Source of the DNA: Methylophilales bacterium
Lineage (GTDB): Bacteria; Pseudomonadota; Gammaproteobacteria; Burkholderiales; Methylophilaceae
Length of the DNA: 64,000 nucleotides
Assembly: GCA_019823025.1 (NCBI GenBank)
Contig: CP081940.1
Location: forward strand, 1,272,409 to 1,336,408
Direction: 5' to 3'
Positions 6,606 through 13,753 of this stretch are shown here, in pieces. Numbering within the stretch: position 1 is the first letter of the stretch; each line of letters opens with the position of its first letter. The notes beneath the pieces are model-generated. The model did no database searches, was not told where the DNA came from, and saw only the letters and a program-made list of their open reading frames with translations. The position numbers and the translations under genes are program-made.

Positions 6606-6764
6606 ATGAAACACAGAAAAACTAAAGCAAGAAGAAATAGATACTTTACATGGAACATGGGCAACTCTAGATCTTCATGGGCTTTATTCACTTCAGGAAA
6701 ATTAAGAGAAGAAGCGAATGCAAAGGAAGGATTAAAAGAAGCAGAAATAAACAAGGGGAAATAA
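6606..6764 (+). CDS. Small basic protein of unknown function
   Basis: A 52-residue ORF starting 20 nt after the CCA end of the tRNA-like RNA, with AAGAGG 6 nt before its ATG. The first third is very basic (MKHRKTKARRNR), followed by an aromatic stretch (YFTWNMGN) and a charged helix. The next gene begins directly at its stop codon, which supports it as a real ORF of the same operon. No family recognised. Confidence 0.5.
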   Translation: MKHRKTKARRNRYFTWNMGNSRSSWALFTSGKLREEANAKEGLKEAEINKGK

Positions 6765-7310
6765 TTGAACATAAGAGAAAAAAAATTAGCAATAAGAAAA
6801 GGTCGTGATAACTACATAGCGTTATACGCTCTTCACAGAAAAAGCTTTGGCTTTAAAGTTGAAGGTCCAGATACATATATATGGACAAACAATAATGCAA
6901 CACCTAACAACTGGATAGCTGAAAAAGATATGGTTGAAGATGAAAAATGCTACAAAGTAAAAGCAAAATCATACGAATTATTCAAAGGATCATGGTTCGT
7001 AACACACGAAAACGGAGATATCTTCTTATTAAATGACTGTGAAGTAACATTAAGTTACTTCGATAAATACGGCTGGGAAGCATTCTACAGAGAAGGTAAC
7101 AATGTTAAATACAAAAGAGCAAAAGAAGGTGATCATAAAGTACCTCACCTGTGCTTTGGCTGGAAAGTATTGTCTAAAAAATACCTAGATGACTTAAAAA
7201 AAGAAGTAGCAGAAGACAAAAAAGAAACATGGTACACCGGAAATTCAATAGCAACATATGAACTAGAAACAGCAGAAGCATTTATTAAAAAAGAATCAAT
7301 AACTCTATAA
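6765..7310 (+). CDS. Protein of unknown function with TTG start
   Basis: A 181-residue soluble protein. Initiation at TTG 6765, immediately after the preceding TAA and 7 nt behind AAGGGGA, keeps it coupled to the small ORF. No ATG occurs in frame until about residue 56. It is rich in K, W and Y, with beta-type patterns (SWFVTHENGDIFLLNDCEVTL). No signal peptide, membrane segment or known motif is seen. It sits between the tRNA-like RNA and a secreted-protein gene in the operon starting at motif copy 4. Confidence 0.6.
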   Translation: MNIREKKLAIRKGRDNYIALYALHRKSFGFKVEGPDTYIWTNNNATPNNWIAEKDMVEDEKCYKVKAKSYELFKGSWFVTHENGDIFLLNDCEVTLSYFDKYGWEAFYREGNNVKYKRAKEGDHKVPHLCFGWKVLSKKYLDDLKKEVAEDKKETWYTGNSIATYELETAEAFIKKESITL

Positions 7311-7319
7311 GGAGACAAT

Positions 7320-7664
7320 ATGAAAAATACAAATAGATTTTATGCCAGTTTAATCACAATGACTTTGAGCTTTTCATTTTTAGGCTTAGCTAATGCAGAG
7401 AGTTTCTTAGATTCACCATCTCTTTTTGATGACTCTGGTTCTTTTAATTTTGCTGATTCAAACACAAATTCTGGTGATAACAGCTTTTATAAAGATGATG
7501 GCAGCTTAGTAATCATAAGAGGCGCTAAGGATTCCGGTCTTATTGTTAGAGGCACTGATGAAGGAACTGAGACTGAATACTATGTAATTCCTAAAGATGA
7601 TGGAAGCAAAACCTTTATTTATGATGAAGGTTTAACAGTTTGCGATAGCAATGGTTGTTACTAA
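7320..7664 (+). CDS. Secreted acidic protein of unknown function
   Basis: A 114-residue protein with an N-terminal signal peptide (about residues 1-26, ending LANA before ESFLDS). The mature part is acidic, rich in D, S, N and G, with a beta-rich second half (GSLVIIRGAKDSGLIVRG) and two cysteines near the C-terminus (CDSNGCY) that could form a disulfide in the periplasm. AGGAGA lies 6 nt upstream of the ATG. It is the third protein gene of the operon that begins at the tRNA-like RNA. Confidence 0.6.
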   Translation: MKNTNRFYASLITMTLSFSFLGLANAESFLDSPSLFDDSGSFNFADSNTNSGDNSFYKDDGSLVIIRGAKDSGLIVRGTDEGTETEYYVIPKDDGSKTFIYDEGLTVCDSNGCY

Positions 7665-7682
7665 GATAAAGGAGATTGAATA

Positions 7683-8237
7683 ATGGGTAAGCTCATAAAA
7701 GGTAATTTTGGAAAGACTGAAGATGATGAGTATCAAGGCTATGGTTGCAATGCATTGCTCCAACTATTCAGAAATGTAGAGCCTTATAAAGAACCTGAAC
7801 CTACCAATGTGATCGATAACATCACCTGGCATCCTCACCAACATAAAAAAATGTTTGAAGATGGTGATTTCATCAGAGATATCACTAGTGTAGAGTGGAC
7901 CATAGAAGCCTACGGTGCAGAAAGTCTGCTAGAGGCACTCCCACTTAAAACCATAATGGAATTACGAGAGTATTTCATTGGCCCTGAAGAGCCCAATAAA
8001 GATGGAATAGAAAGAATGATAAAGGCTCTTCCTTACCGAGGTACCGTGAATAATATCCTCGATGATGGAGAAAAGAATCAAGATCTGCCTTACCTTGAAT
8101 CCATAATAATATTAAAAAGACTCTTGAAAGAACATGGAGTTGATTCAGTGATGTATGGTTTGTATGAATGGCATGTGGATAAACTCAAAGAGTGGTTTGA
8201 AAATCATCGTCAAATGAGATTTTCTAAGGGCATGTAA
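7683..8237 (+). CDS. Soluble protein of unknown function
   Basis: A 184-residue cytoplasmic protein with AAGGAG before the ATG. The middle reads TWHPHQHKKMFEDGDF, then mainly helical segments (AESLLEALPLKTIMELREYF). A cluster of histidines and acidic residues around positions 40-60 might bind a metal, but no established motif is present. It is the last gene of the operon starting at motif copy 4. The following 140 nt hold only the next motif. Confidence 0.6.
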   Translation: MGKLIKGNFGKTEDDEYQGYGCNALLQLFRNVEPYKEPEPTNVIDNITWHPHQHKKMFEDGDFIRDITSVEWTIEAYGAESLLEALPLKTIMELREYFIGPEEPNKDGIERMIKALPYRGTVNNILDDGEKNQDLPYLESIIILKRLLKEHGVDSVMYGLYEWHVDKLKEWFENHRQMRFSKGM

Positions 8238-8305
8238 GTAAAGTCCCGGAAATATGAGCCACATAATAATTTGGTTATTTATTTTTAGATTCAGAATAAA
8301 ATAAG

Positions 8306-8334
8306 TAACCTTTTTACCTCAAGCCCCACCTTTT
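8306..8334 (+). promoter_or_regulatory. ECF-like promoter motif, copy 5
   Basis: TAACCTTTTT with AAC at 8307-8309 and CCAC at 8326-8329, 16-nt spacer, then CTTTTAAATAA. It drives, at most, a 28-residue ORF (8375) before the next copy of the motif, unless transcription reads through. Confidence 0.65.
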
Positions 8335-8374
8335 AAATAAGCAAGAAAAATAACTTTTTTAACTGGAGGTTCAA

Positions 8375-8461
8375 ATGAAACATTTATTCGTAATTGCCTT
8401 ATTGTTTACTTTTTATCATTTTTTTAAAAATACACTTAGTAAAAAAATAACTAAAAAGTAA
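8375..8461 (+). CDS. Tiny membrane peptide
   Basis: A 28-codon ORF with a good ribosome binding site (CTGGAGG, 7 nt from ATG). It has one hydrophobic segment (LFVIALLFTFYHFF, residues 4-17) and a basic tail (KNTLSKKITKK). Its stop codon overlaps the AAC of motif copy 6, so the two units abut directly. It could be a small inner-membrane peptide, or only a leader. Function unknown. Confidence 0.4.
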   Translation: MKHLFVIALLFTFYHFFKNTLSKKITKK

Positions 8462-8487
8462 CCTATCCGCCTTAAGCCCCACCTTTT
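8459..8487 (+). promoter_or_regulatory. ECF-like promoter motif, copy 6, upstream of the sigma operon
   Basis: TAACCTATC with AAC at 8460-8462 and CCAC at 8479-8482, 16-nt spacer, then CTTTTATATA. It precedes the operon that contains the ECF sigma gene (8519, 9051, 9653, 10279). If the sigma factor reads this motif, it activates its own synthesis. Confidence 0.7.
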
Positions 8488-8518
8488 ATATATAAACCTA
8501 AAATTCAAAGGAATAAGT

Positions 8519-9034
8519 ATGAATAATAAAAAAATAGTATCAAAAGATAAAGTCTATATGCAAGATCATCTTGAGCCAAGAGATAAACTCTTGGTAACTC
8601 AATCCACGGTTCAAATTACAACAGATATTGTTGCGGAATATGCCAAAACGCAAACAGGTAATCAACTTAAAAGTGTAGAGATGGAAATAGAGGCACTCTG
8701 GAAAACACTTGTTATCCTTAATAAATATGAGGGCTATTTTGAAAATCCAGATAATAAAACTATGAAAGTACTCTCTAAACCCAAAGCAAATTGGCTTGAT
8801 CTGGCAGAGAGACCAAAATGCCACAAAATGAGCACATTGCTTATTGAATACCTTTCAAATCAAATGAATGAATGGTCAAATGAGTTTCCAGAAAGAAGTG
8901 AAAGTTTGCAATCTGATGCAAAAGTTCTATGGAAAACCCTTCTTGTATTAAATAAAGCAAAAGCATCTTTTAAAGGACTAAACGATAAATATATTAAATC
9001 CTTAACCGATAAGGCTGCCGCTCAAGGTCTTTAA
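8519..9034 (+). CDS. Tandem two-domain helical protein
   Basis: A 171-residue protein made of two similar halves, each ending in a conserved ALWKTLVILNK or VLWKTLLVLNK segment (about residues 58-75 and 139-157). The second half is closest to the single-domain protein at 6171. There is no signal peptide, membrane span or known catalytic motif. As the first gene of the sigma operon it may act in the same regulatory circuit, but that is inferred from position only. Confidence 0.65.
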   Translation: MNNKKIVSKDKVYMQDHLEPRDKLLVTQSTVQITTDIVAEYAKTQTGNQLKSVEMEIEALWKTLVILNKYEGYFENPDNKTMKVLSKPKANWLDLAERPKCHKMSTLLIEYLSNQMNEWSNEFPERSESLQSDAKVLWKTLLVLNKAKASFKGLNDKYIKSLTDKAAAQGL

Positions 9035-9050
9035 GAAAATTTTAATAATA

Positions 9051-9653
9051 ATGCTAAACTTATTCGCTATGACAATTACATCTGATCAATTTAAAGAGAT
9101 TATGCGCTTGTTTGATGCGGGTGATTTTGAGTCCAGAAAGACAGCAGTCTCAATGTTATATGAGGGTTTTAGTCGCCACTACTTAATAGTGATTAAGCGT
9201 GATTTCATGTACAACAAATATGACGATGCAATGGCTGAAGAAGTTCTGCAGGATGTCTTTTTAAGTTTACTTTCAAAACAAACCAAACCCTCCTCAGCAT
9301 TTGCAATCAGTGCCTGGTTAAAAAGCTATGTATTTAATGTGACAAGAGATCGCATGAAAAAAGGTGGCTTTGAGGTGCTTCCGGATGATCCTGGGAGGGG
9401 GGAAGGTGAGAATCCTACAAATCCTGGAGACTCTATGATGATTAAAAAATGTATGGAAGAGGTCATTAAAGAGTGTGGTAAGGATGATCCTGAAGGTGCA
9501 GAACTTTTCAGTAAAGTAAAGGTAGAGGGTCACGCTTACAGTGAGCTGACAAATATTTCTGGAAAAACGGTTTCAAATTTAAAAAAGATCGTGTCTGAAT
9601 TTAATACGATGCTCAAGGAACTTATTCAACCTTGTTTGGAGAGGGTGAAATAA
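9051..9653 (+). CDS. ECF-type RNA polymerase sigma factor
   Basis: A 200-residue protein with a sigma region 2 (RKTAVSMLYEGFSRHY, then AEEVLQDVFLSLL at about residues 62-74, then SAWLKSYVFNVTRDRMKKG at about 89-107). A linker and a C-terminal helix-turn-helix region 4 (HAYSELTNISGKTVSNLKKI, about 161-180) follow. The length and the absence of regions 1 and 3 are typical of ECF factors. The start may be ATG 9051 or ATG 9069; neither has a strong ribosome binding site. The next gene starts in the stop codon (TAATG), as in many sigma/anti-sigma pairs. It is the obvious candidate to read the eight conserved motifs. It does not match an ECF group that I can name. Confidence 0.8.
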   Translation: MLNLFAMTITSDQFKEIMRLFDAGDFESRKTAVSMLYEGFSRHYLIVIKRDFMYNKYDDAMAEEVLQDVFLSLLSKQTKPSSAFAISAWLKSYVFNVTRDRMKKGGFEVLPDDPGRGEGENPTNPGDSMMIKKCMEEVIKECGKDDPEGAELFSKVKVEGHAYSELTNISGKTVSNLKKIVSEFNTMLKELIQPCLERVK

Positions 9654-10276
9654 TGGCTACTCAAAAAATAAATGAAGATGCATTAATTAAACAAGTATTT
9701 AAGAAGGTCAATAAAGATCTAGGCATCGCTGCTAAAACACCACCTGCCCAGATGAAATCTTTTAATGAAAAATTAAAGGCAGCCCCGACACCTTTTTTAT
9801 ATCGTATTAAGGATGTTTGGAAAGCTTTTGCAGCCTTGATGGCAGGATTCTTTACAATTGGTTTTATCATTGCAAGGCTCACGATACCTACCGAAGCAGT
9901 TTTACAAACAGCTGCTGTCTCTCCTGATATCTATGATTTTAATACCTTTGATAGTGATGGAGATGGCGAGTGGACTCTAGCAGAGGCACAGCAAGCAAAA
10001 TTAGCCTTAGCTATCCAACAGTTTGAATATGCTGATAAGAATCAGGACGCAAAGCTGAGTTTTGAAGAATCAAGAAAAGCAGTCAATGGGATATCTCAAG
10101 GTCAGTTTATTGCACTTGATGAAGATGGGGATGGGCTCCATTCTTTTGAGGAAGTAGACCAGGATATTGCTTATATGGATTATCAACAATTCAATCAACT
10201 TGATTTAAACCAAGATGGGAAATTAAATTATGCTGAAGCTCAGCGGATGTTCGTAATTATTATTGTTGAGGGATAA
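9653..10276 (+). CDS. Membrane protein with four EF-hands, candidate anti-sigma factor
   Basis: A 207-residue protein translated from an ATG inside the sigma stop codon. Residues 1-55 are a cytoplasmic helical segment, 57-76 a single membrane span (AFAALMAGFFTIGFIIARL), and the rest is exported. That part carries four EF-hand loops with the D-x-D/N-x-D-G pattern: 100-111, 128-139 (G replaced by A), 156-167 and 184-195. One membrane span, an N-terminal cytoplasmic part and coupling to an ECF gene are the usual layout of an anti-sigma factor. I infer that calcium in the periplasm controls release of the sigma factor. No classical zinc anti-sigma motif (HxxxCxxC) is present. Confidence 0.75.
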   Translation: MATQKINEDALIKQVFKKVNKDLGIAAKTPPAQMKSFNEKLKAAPTPFLYRIKDVWKAFAALMAGFFTIGFIIARLTIPTEAVLQTAAVSPDIYDFNTFDSDGDGEWTLAEAQQAKLALAIQQFEYADKNQDAKLSFEESRKAVNGISQGQFIALDEDGDGLHSFEEVDQDIAYMDYQQFNQLDLNQDGKLNYAEAQRMFVIIIVEG

Positions 10277-10278
10277 AT

Positions 10279-10923
10279 ATGATTGAAATAGATGCTCCAA
10301 AGCTTCCAAGTGAATGGGAGGGTGTTGAAACTGGTTATGAAAATTCACCTAGGAATTTCATACAGAAGACAAGCAATTTAGTTTTACCAATCAAAGGAGG
10401 TTGGGGATATTCAATTGATGACTGCGTTATTATCGACAAGGAAGATTCATCTGTTGATCCCTCAAAACCCTTCAAAGGAGTTCCCATTGAGTATCAATTT
10501 GTTGAAAAAAGAATTTATGCAGAATTGATTATTTTTAAAGATCGAGATTCACTGTCCAGTGGTATCCGTTGGCAATCACTTTTACATACAGTTGAGGCAG
10601 TTAATGGACGAACATATGATGTTCTTGATTTTGAGGTTACTGCATTTCTAGATGAAGATTGGGAGTATTTAAGAAATGACCGGAGAGAGAATAATGGATT
10701 TGATAAAGATCCAGAAGGCCTGAAGAAACATAATGAGGAAAATGATAAAAGAAAATTCTTTTACAACACGCAGTTCTGGTTCGATATAACTAGCTTTCAT
10801 AACGAGGCTGTAAAAGGTTTTGATGGAACGATAGCCTCATATCCTATCAAAGAAGGTGAAGGAAAATTCCCAAAAATTCAAGAATCAGATTTCATAGAAG
10901 AAAATAAAGAGTTCTTAGGATAA
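10279..10923 (+). CDS. Unknown protein in the sigma operon
   Basis: A 214-residue soluble acidic protein. It starts 2 nt after the EF-hand gene. It has a beta-rich middle (EYQFVEKRIYAELIIF) and a charged segment (RNDRRENNGFDKDPEGLKKHNEEN), then aromatic strands (FFYNTQFWFDI). It lacks signal peptide and membrane spans. It may be an accessory part of the sigma/anti-sigma switch because it is the last gene of that operon, but nothing in its sequence proves it. Confidence 0.6.
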   Translation: MIEIDAPKLPSEWEGVETGYENSPRNFIQKTSNLVLPIKGGWGYSIDDCVIIDKEDSSVDPSKPFKGVPIEYQFVEKRIYAELIIFKDRDSLSSGIRWQSLLHTVEAVNGRTYDVLDFEVTAFLDEDWEYLRNDRRENNGFDKDPEGLKKHNEENDKRKFFYNTQFWFDITSFHNEAVKGFDGTIASYPIKEGEGKFPKIQESDFIEENKEFLG

Positions 10924-10928
10924 ATAAG

Positions 10929-10957
10929 TAACCTTTTCTCAATTCATCCTACCTTTC
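10929..10957 (+). promoter_or_regulatory. ECF-like promoter motif, copy 7
   Basis: TAACCTTTT with AAC at 10930-10932 and CTAC at 10949-10952, 16-nt spacer, then CTTTCAAATAA. It lies 40 nt upstream of the HEPN gene. Confidence 0.7.
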
Positions 10958-10996
10958 AAATAAGAGGATAAATAAGGCCTCATATTGGAGGAAAGA

Positions 10997-11647
10997 ATGA
11001 TGAAATTTGATGATTTAAAAACTATACATAGAGATAACCGTGAGAATTTTAAAGAAGAATTCTCAACACGTATCCATAGATCTTTAAGTTGGATCAAAAG
11101 AGCTGAAATGGAGACTGAAGACAGTGATGCGAGCTTTATCTTTCTATGGATCGCATTCAATGCGGCTTATACATCTGAAAGATCATCTGAAGAAGGAGTT
11201 TTTGATAAAAGCTTAATGACAAGCTATTTCCAAAAGTTGGTGAAACATGGGAAGAAAGAAATCCATGAATTAATTACTAATGGTCATCGTGAAGTGATTA
11301 TTCAAATCTTAGAGAATGAATACATCATTAGTCCTTTTTGGGACAATAAAAAGGGTGAAGATTTTTGGAAATACATCCGCACAAAAGAGAAACGTGATGT
11401 TGAGAATCTGATGGACTACGAAGATTGTATTGGTCAGATCCTAATAATTCTATTTAAACGCTTTTATGTATTGCGTAACCAAGTTATGCATGGTGGTGCA
11501 ACATGGAATAGTGCGGTAAATAGAAAACAGGTTAATGATTGTAATTCTTTAATGAAAGTCTTAGTTCCTTTATTTGCTGAAATTATGCTTAACAATCCTG
11601 ACGAGGACTGGGGCGCTTTACCATTCCCAGTTAAAACTGAGGTTTAA
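10997..11647 (+). CDS. HEPN-domain protein, possible ribonuclease
   Basis: A 216-residue helical protein. ATG 10997 is chosen because GGAGGA stands 5 nt upstream. Near the C-terminus it has RNQVMHGG (about residues 161-168), the Rx4H motif of HEPN RNases, inside a helix pattern like the Apea-type HEPN proteins. The early segment FIFLWIAFNAAYTSE is also typical of that group. Family members are often RNA-cutting effectors in toxin-antitoxin or phage-defence systems. No MNT antitoxin gene is adjacent. The neighbour is a secreted repeat protein, and a nuclease-like gene follows. The role here is inferred. Confidence 0.7.
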   Translation: MMKFDDLKTIHRDNRENFKEEFSTRIHRSLSWIKRAEMETEDSDASFIFLWIAFNAAYTSERSSEEGVFDKSLMTSYFQKLVKHGKKEIHELITNGHREVIIQILENEYIISPFWDNKKGEDFWKYIRTKEKRDVENLMDYEDCIGQILIILFKRFYVLRNQVMHGGATWNSAVNRKQVNDCNSLMKVLVPLFAEIMLNNPDEDWGALPFPVKTEV

Positions 11648-11651
11648 AATT

Positions 11652-11951
11652 TTGAAAAAAATTATTATCAAGTTATTCGTAAGTACTCTGACGATTGTTT
11701 TCATGAACTTTGGTCTTGCAGGAGATAATCCTTTCGGGGATGGATATCATCAGGATACGAATCCATTTAGCGATGGGTATATCCAAAACGATAACCCATT
11801 TGCAGAAGGGTATGTGCAAGATAGTAACCCATTTGCAGAAGGGTATGTGCAAGATACGAACCCATATGGGGAAGGTTATATTCAAGATACCAATCCCTTT
11901 AGAGAAGGATATGTGCAGGATAAGGGGATTTTTGAGAAGAATTTAAAATAA
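11652..11951 (+). CDS. Secreted protein made of 11-residue repeats
   Basis: A 99-residue protein from TTG 11652, giving MKKIIIKLFVSTLTIVF as a signal peptide. Longer in-frame versions would overlap the HEPN gene. The mature part is almost entirely six copies of an 11-residue unit, NPF-x-x-GY-x-QDx, beginning at residue 26. Aromatic and acidic residues recur at fixed positions, which suggests a repetitive solenoid-like or disordered surface- or metal-binding protein. No family recognised. Confidence 0.6.
   Translation: MKKIIIKLFVSTLTIVFMNFGLAGDNPFGDGYHQDTNPFSDGYIQNDNPFAEGYVQDSNPFAEGYVQDTNPYGEGYIQDTNPFREGYVQDKGIFEKNLK
11727..11924 (+). repeat. Six tandem 33-bp coding repeats
   Basis: Six in-frame 33-bp units encode NPF-type 11-mers; units 3 and 4 are almost identical in DNA. 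Such arrays expand and contract by slippage or recombination, so the length may vary between strains. Confidence 0.85.
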
Positions 11952-11976
11952 TAATACTTATAAAGCTTAATAAATT

Positions 11977-12711
11977 ATGCCAAAAAATAAACTATACGAT
12001 CCAGCATCAAAAGACTTATTTAAGATAAGCAGAACTGGAGTTGACTTATTTCTTAACTGCGAAAGATGCTTTTATTTGAGATATAAAAAAGGTGTCTCTA
12101 GGGTATCAGGTCCACCATTTAATCTAAATATTGCTATTGATTCTCTTCTAAAAAATGAATTTGACGAATACAGAAGAAAAGGTGAGCCGCATCCATTAAT
12201 GTCTGAAGCTAATATAGATGCAATCCCATTTCAGCATGAGCTTTTGGATCAATGGAGATTCAATTTTAAAGGAGTGCAATTTGAGGATAAAAAGCGTGGT
12301 TTTTTATGGTTTGGTGCTATTGATGATGTATGGATTCATAATCAAACTAAAAAGTTGATTATTGCAGACTATAAGGCCACATCAAAAAAAACGGAAGTAA
12401 ATCTCGATGCGGATTGGCAAATTGCATATAAGCGTCAAATGGAATTTTATCAGTGGTTAATGAGATCAAATGGATTCGAGGTAGATAATGAAGGATGGTT
12501 TGTTTACTGTAATGGAAAGGTATTTGATAATCACTTTAATAGCAGCCTAACTTTTGATATTAAGATGATTCCTTATAAGGGAAACGATGCATGGATTGAG
12601 TCAACACTTGAAAAGCTCATAAAATGTTTAAAATCTCAAACAATCCCTGATGCAAATGCAGATTGTGATTATTGCAAATATATAAATAAAATTAATTTAG
12701 CTTCAGAATGA
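11977..12711 (+). CDS. Cas4/RecB-like PD-(D/E)XK nuclease
   Basis: A 244-residue protein with the layout of RecB/Cas4-type nucleases: CERCFY (about residues 28-33), an active-site aspartate region GAIDDVW (about 113-119), IADYKAT (about 129-135) as the D-x-K element, QMEFYQWL (about 155-162) as motif QhxxY, and a C-terminal CDYCKY. The cysteines could hold an iron-sulfur cluster as in Cas4. No cas1, cas2 or repeat array is present, so this is not a CRISPR adaptation gene. A paralogue with the same motifs is at 46764. It lies downstream of the HEPN unit. Confidence 0.75.
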   Translation: MPKNKLYDPASKDLFKISRTGVDLFLNCERCFYLRYKKGVSRVSGPPFNLNIAIDSLLKNEFDEYRRKGEPHPLMSEANIDAIPFQHELLDQWRFNFKGVQFEDKKRGFLWFGAIDDVWIHNQTKKLIIADYKATSKKTEVNLDADWQIAYKRQMEFYQWLMRSNGFEVDNEGWFVYCNGKVFDNHFNSSLTFDIKMIPYKGNDAWIESTLEKLIKCLKSQTIPDANADCDYCKYINKINLASE

Positions 12712-12744
12712 AATGTTAAAGTCTATTAAGTAGTAATCCACAAA

Positions 12745-12771
12745 TACAAAAAAAAGATTTTATGAAATCTT
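12745..12771 (-). terminator. Terminator of the restriction-modification operon
   Basis: On the minus strand AAGATTT-CATA-AAATCTT is followed by a run of T. It lies 10 nt after the stop codon of the last gene of the minus-strand operon. Confidence 0.65.
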
Positions 12772-12780
12772 ATCTAAATT

Positions 12781-13749
12781 CTACTCTAAGGATTTTATTA
12801 CAGCATCAGTTATATGCCACATCATTACTGGAGCTACAGCATTACCTAACCCTCGATAATTTATAGTTTTTGAATCTACTAACTTAAAACTGTCTGGGAA
12901 AGATTGTATCCGCGCTACTTCCCTAGGAGTAAACATCCTATATCTTCCATCTTCATATAGTACTGGATCCGTGCTATTTAGACTTACTTTTGCAAGATGA
13001 GAGGTGACTGTATTGCAAGGTAAATCTATTTTTTGGGCCCTTCCTTTATTCATGATTTTAGAATTTCTAGAATTCAACATTCCATCAACTGCTTTTTGGC
13101 TGAAATAGTATTTATCTTCTATTTTTTCCGACGAAAACAAGACTTTTGATAATGGCTCAAAATTATTTGTATGGGTGGGGAGAGGAAATAAAAATCTGTT
13201 ATATACTGCTTTACTTCTAAAGCCAATTATAAAAACCCTTTCTCTCTTCTGGGGGACACCAAAGTGAGCTGAATTTAGAAGTGAATACTTAACATGGTAA
13301 CCACACCTCTCAAATTTTTTTAATATCAAAGGAAAAGATTCTTTTTGGTTCGCTGACAAGATCCCTTTTACATTTTCTGCAATAAACACACTAGGCTTTT
13401 TTTTTCGAAGAATTCTGCACATCTCAGAATACAACATCCCTCTTGGATCGTTACAGCCTAACCTTTTTGGATTTTGAGCTAAAATTGAAAATGATTGGCA
13501 TGGAAATCCACCAGTCAAAATATCATGTGTGGGAATATCATCCAAAACTAAATCTCTGATATCTATAACTTGTGCTTCTTGTTTAAAATTTTGGTTGTAA
13601 ATAGAGGTTACTTTTTCATCAAAATCCATTGCATAAACAGTTTTAATAGGGTGTTTTCTATAATTCGATTTTAGAAAAGTAAATCCGCCTTCCGCACCTA
13701 AATCCATTCCACCACAACCACTAAATAAAGAAGCTAACTTATATTTCAT
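12781..13749 (-). CDS. DNA (cytosine-5) methyltransferase, first of two
   Basis: A 322-residue C5 methyltransferase: SAM-binding motif I (ASLFSGCGGMDLG, about residues 6-18), catalytic PCQS loop (GGFPCQSFS, about 81-89), ENV motif IV (AENVKG, about 124-129), QKRERVFIIGF motif VIII (about 172-182), and the C-terminal RGLGNAVAP motif X. The target-recognition region is short, as in single-specificity enzymes. It transfers a methyl group from SAM to C5 of cytosine to protect host DNA. It is the last gene of a three-gene operon, 4 nt after the putative endonuclease gene. Confidence 0.9.
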   Translation of the reverse strand: MKYKLASLFSGCGGMDLGAEGGFTFLKSNYRKHPIKTVYAMDFDEKVTSIYNQNFKQEAQVIDIRDLVLDDIPTHDILTGGFPCQSFSILAQNPKRLGCNDPRGMLYSEMCRILRKKKPSVFIAENVKGILSANQKESFPLILKKFERCGYHVKYSLLNSAHFGVPQKRERVFIIGFRSKAVYNRFLFPLPTHTNNFEPLSKVLFSSEKIEDKYYFSQKAVDGMLNSRNSKIMNKGRAQKIDLPCNTVTSHLAKVSLNSTDPVLYEDGRYRMFTPREVARIQSFPDSFKLVDSKTINYRGLGNAVAPVMMWHITDAVIKSLE

Positions 13750-13753
13750 CTTT

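Noticed and set aside
11673..11946. Additional ORFs on both strands across the 33-bp repeats
   Set aside because: They are alternative frames kept open by the repeat periodicity; only the frame with a signal peptide and the NPF repeats is plausible.
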